DNA of 7,211 bases, taken from MGBC102946 sp022793145. GTDB taxonomy: Bacteria > Bacillota_I > Bacilli_A > RF39 > UBA660. The notes beneath the pieces are model-generated. The model made no database searches. It saw nothing but the letters and a program-made list of their open reading frames with translations, and was not told the DNA's origin. A program made the translations under genes and the position numbers. The stretch covers positions 1 to 7,211 of the forward strand of contig CANEDJ010000057.1 of assembly GCA_947426265.1 (NCBI GenBank). Reading direction: 5' to 3'. Positions 7,102 to 7,211 of the stretch are shown in pieces. Positions within the stretch are counted from its first letter, which is position 1. The number at the start of each line of letters is the position of its first letter.

Positions 7102-7146
7102 TTGTGTAACAAAGTATGTATAACGATTAAAGCTAATAGAGTTTGA
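7102..7146 (+). CDS. Possible 14-residue micro-ORF with TTG start
   Basis: TTG at 7102, well placed after AAGGAGGTGA, opens MCNKVCITIKANRV and stops at TGA 7144-7146. A TATAAT lies upstream at 7067-7072 without a recognisable -35 at normal spacing. The stop falls in the first arm of the hairpin at 7138-7160. The peptide has two cysteines and no recognised family. It could be a regulatory micro-ORF, or the truncated 5' end of a gene lost when the operon was acquired. Confidence 0.22.
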   Translation: MCNKVCITIKANRV

Positions 7147-7160
7147 TTTAGTCAAACTTT
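7138..7160. repeat. Hairpin abutting the right inverted repeat
   Basis: Bases 7138-7146 pair with 7152-7160 (nine pairs, one of them G-T) around a 5-base loop. Read on the minus strand, the stem starts with the last two bases of the 17-bp repeat. This is exactly the offset seen at the left end, where repeat 38-54 overlaps stem base 53. On neither strand is there a clean T run directly after this stem, so termination would be weak. Confidence 0.6.
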
Positions 7161-7175
7161 CAGACTGTTGACAAA
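7159..7175 (-). repeat. Right copy of 17-bp inverted repeat flanking the operon
   Basis: TTCAGACTGTTGACAAA is the perfect reverse complement of bases 38-54. The two copies point inward and bracket the jet operon and both intergenic regions. Part of it (7162-7169) is also one arm of the adjacent terminator-like stem. Confidence 0.9.
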
Positions 7176-7195
7176 TATGTAGAACAGTCTTTTAA
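7162..7195 (+). terminator. Terminator-like stem, first candidate end of the jet transcript
   Basis: AGACTGTT (7162-7169) pairs perfectly with AACAGTCT (7183-7190) around a 13-base loop, followed by TTTT, AA and TTTT. The stem has three G-C pairs and a large loop, so strength is moderate at best. It is the only plus-strand terminator-like structure after jetD. The 3' arm repeats the core AACAGTCT also found at 44-51 in the left copy. Confidence 0.45.
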
Positions 7196-7211
7196 TTTTA
7201 TATGAAATGTA

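Noticed and set aside
6941..7123. 60-codon ATG frame (starts MLRGINKVLIIVNRMRRKRN)
   Set aside because: No convincing Shine-Dalgarno precedes 6941, no family is recognised, and it overlaps the consensus Shine-Dalgarno and TTG micro-ORF in another frame. It is more likely chance in intergenic DNA, though a small gene cannot be excluded.
38..7175. Transposon with terminal inverted repeats
   Set aside because: No transposase or recombinase is present between the repeats and the flanking bases show no target-site duplication. The repeats are kept only as unexplained boundary elements.
1..7211. CRISPR array, tRNA or rRNA genes
   Set aside because: No regularly spaced direct repeats, and no tRNA cloverleaf or conserved rRNA segments were noticed on either strand.

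Overview
The window holds one complete, intact Wadjet (JetABCD) operon from a low-GC Bacillota (Firmicutes) genome, with short AT-rich non-coding flanks. The organism inference rests on strong AT bias, AGGAG-type ribosome binding sites, TTGxxA/TATAAT-type promoter boxes and U-tailed hairpin terminators. TGA is used as a stop (jetA, jetC) and TGG encodes Trp, so the standard bacterial code applies. The species cannot be fixed from the sequence; a gut-type Clostridia or Erysipelotrichia member is only a guess.

Layout. Bases 1-84 carry a 17-bp repeat fused to a strong rho-independent terminator, probably the end of a rightward gene outside the window. Bases 85-415 have no convincing gene. They contain a weak terminator-like hairpin (241-266), an 11-codon mini-ORF with its own Shine-Dalgarno (325-360), and a better terminator (366-398). 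A 17-bp-spaced promoter with an extended -10 (416-444) lies just upstream of jetA. The plus-strand operon follows: jetA (469-1842, kleisin-like), jetB (1839-2477, KITE-like), jetC (2446-5655, SMC/MukB-like ATPase) and jetD (5639-6826, Toprim-type nuclease). Each downstream gene overlaps the one before it (4, 32 and 17 nt), so the set is almost certainly co-transcribed and translationally coupled. Bases 6827-7137 hold no supported gene. Near the right end there is a perfect inverted copy of the 17-bp repeat, again abutting a hairpin, and a terminator-like stem.

How the genes work together, from established knowledge of Wadjet: JetC dimers with JetA and JetB form an SMC-type motor that extrudes DNA loops. 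JetD joins it and cuts closed-circular DNA of plasmid size, protecting the chromosome against plasmids. The JetA sequence looks like the DUF5716 family that marks type II Wadjet rather than the DUF3375 family of type I. All key motifs are present (JetC Walker A, signature and Walker B; JetD Glu and Asp-x-Asp), so the system looks functional.

The system itself is known. The less expected parts are the inward-facing repeat-plus-hairpin elements that bracket the operon, the insulated promoter with a mini-ORF and terminator before it, the charge-mirrored jetB/jetC overlap, and the unexplained right flank with a consensus Shine-Dalgarno leading only a 14-codon frame.
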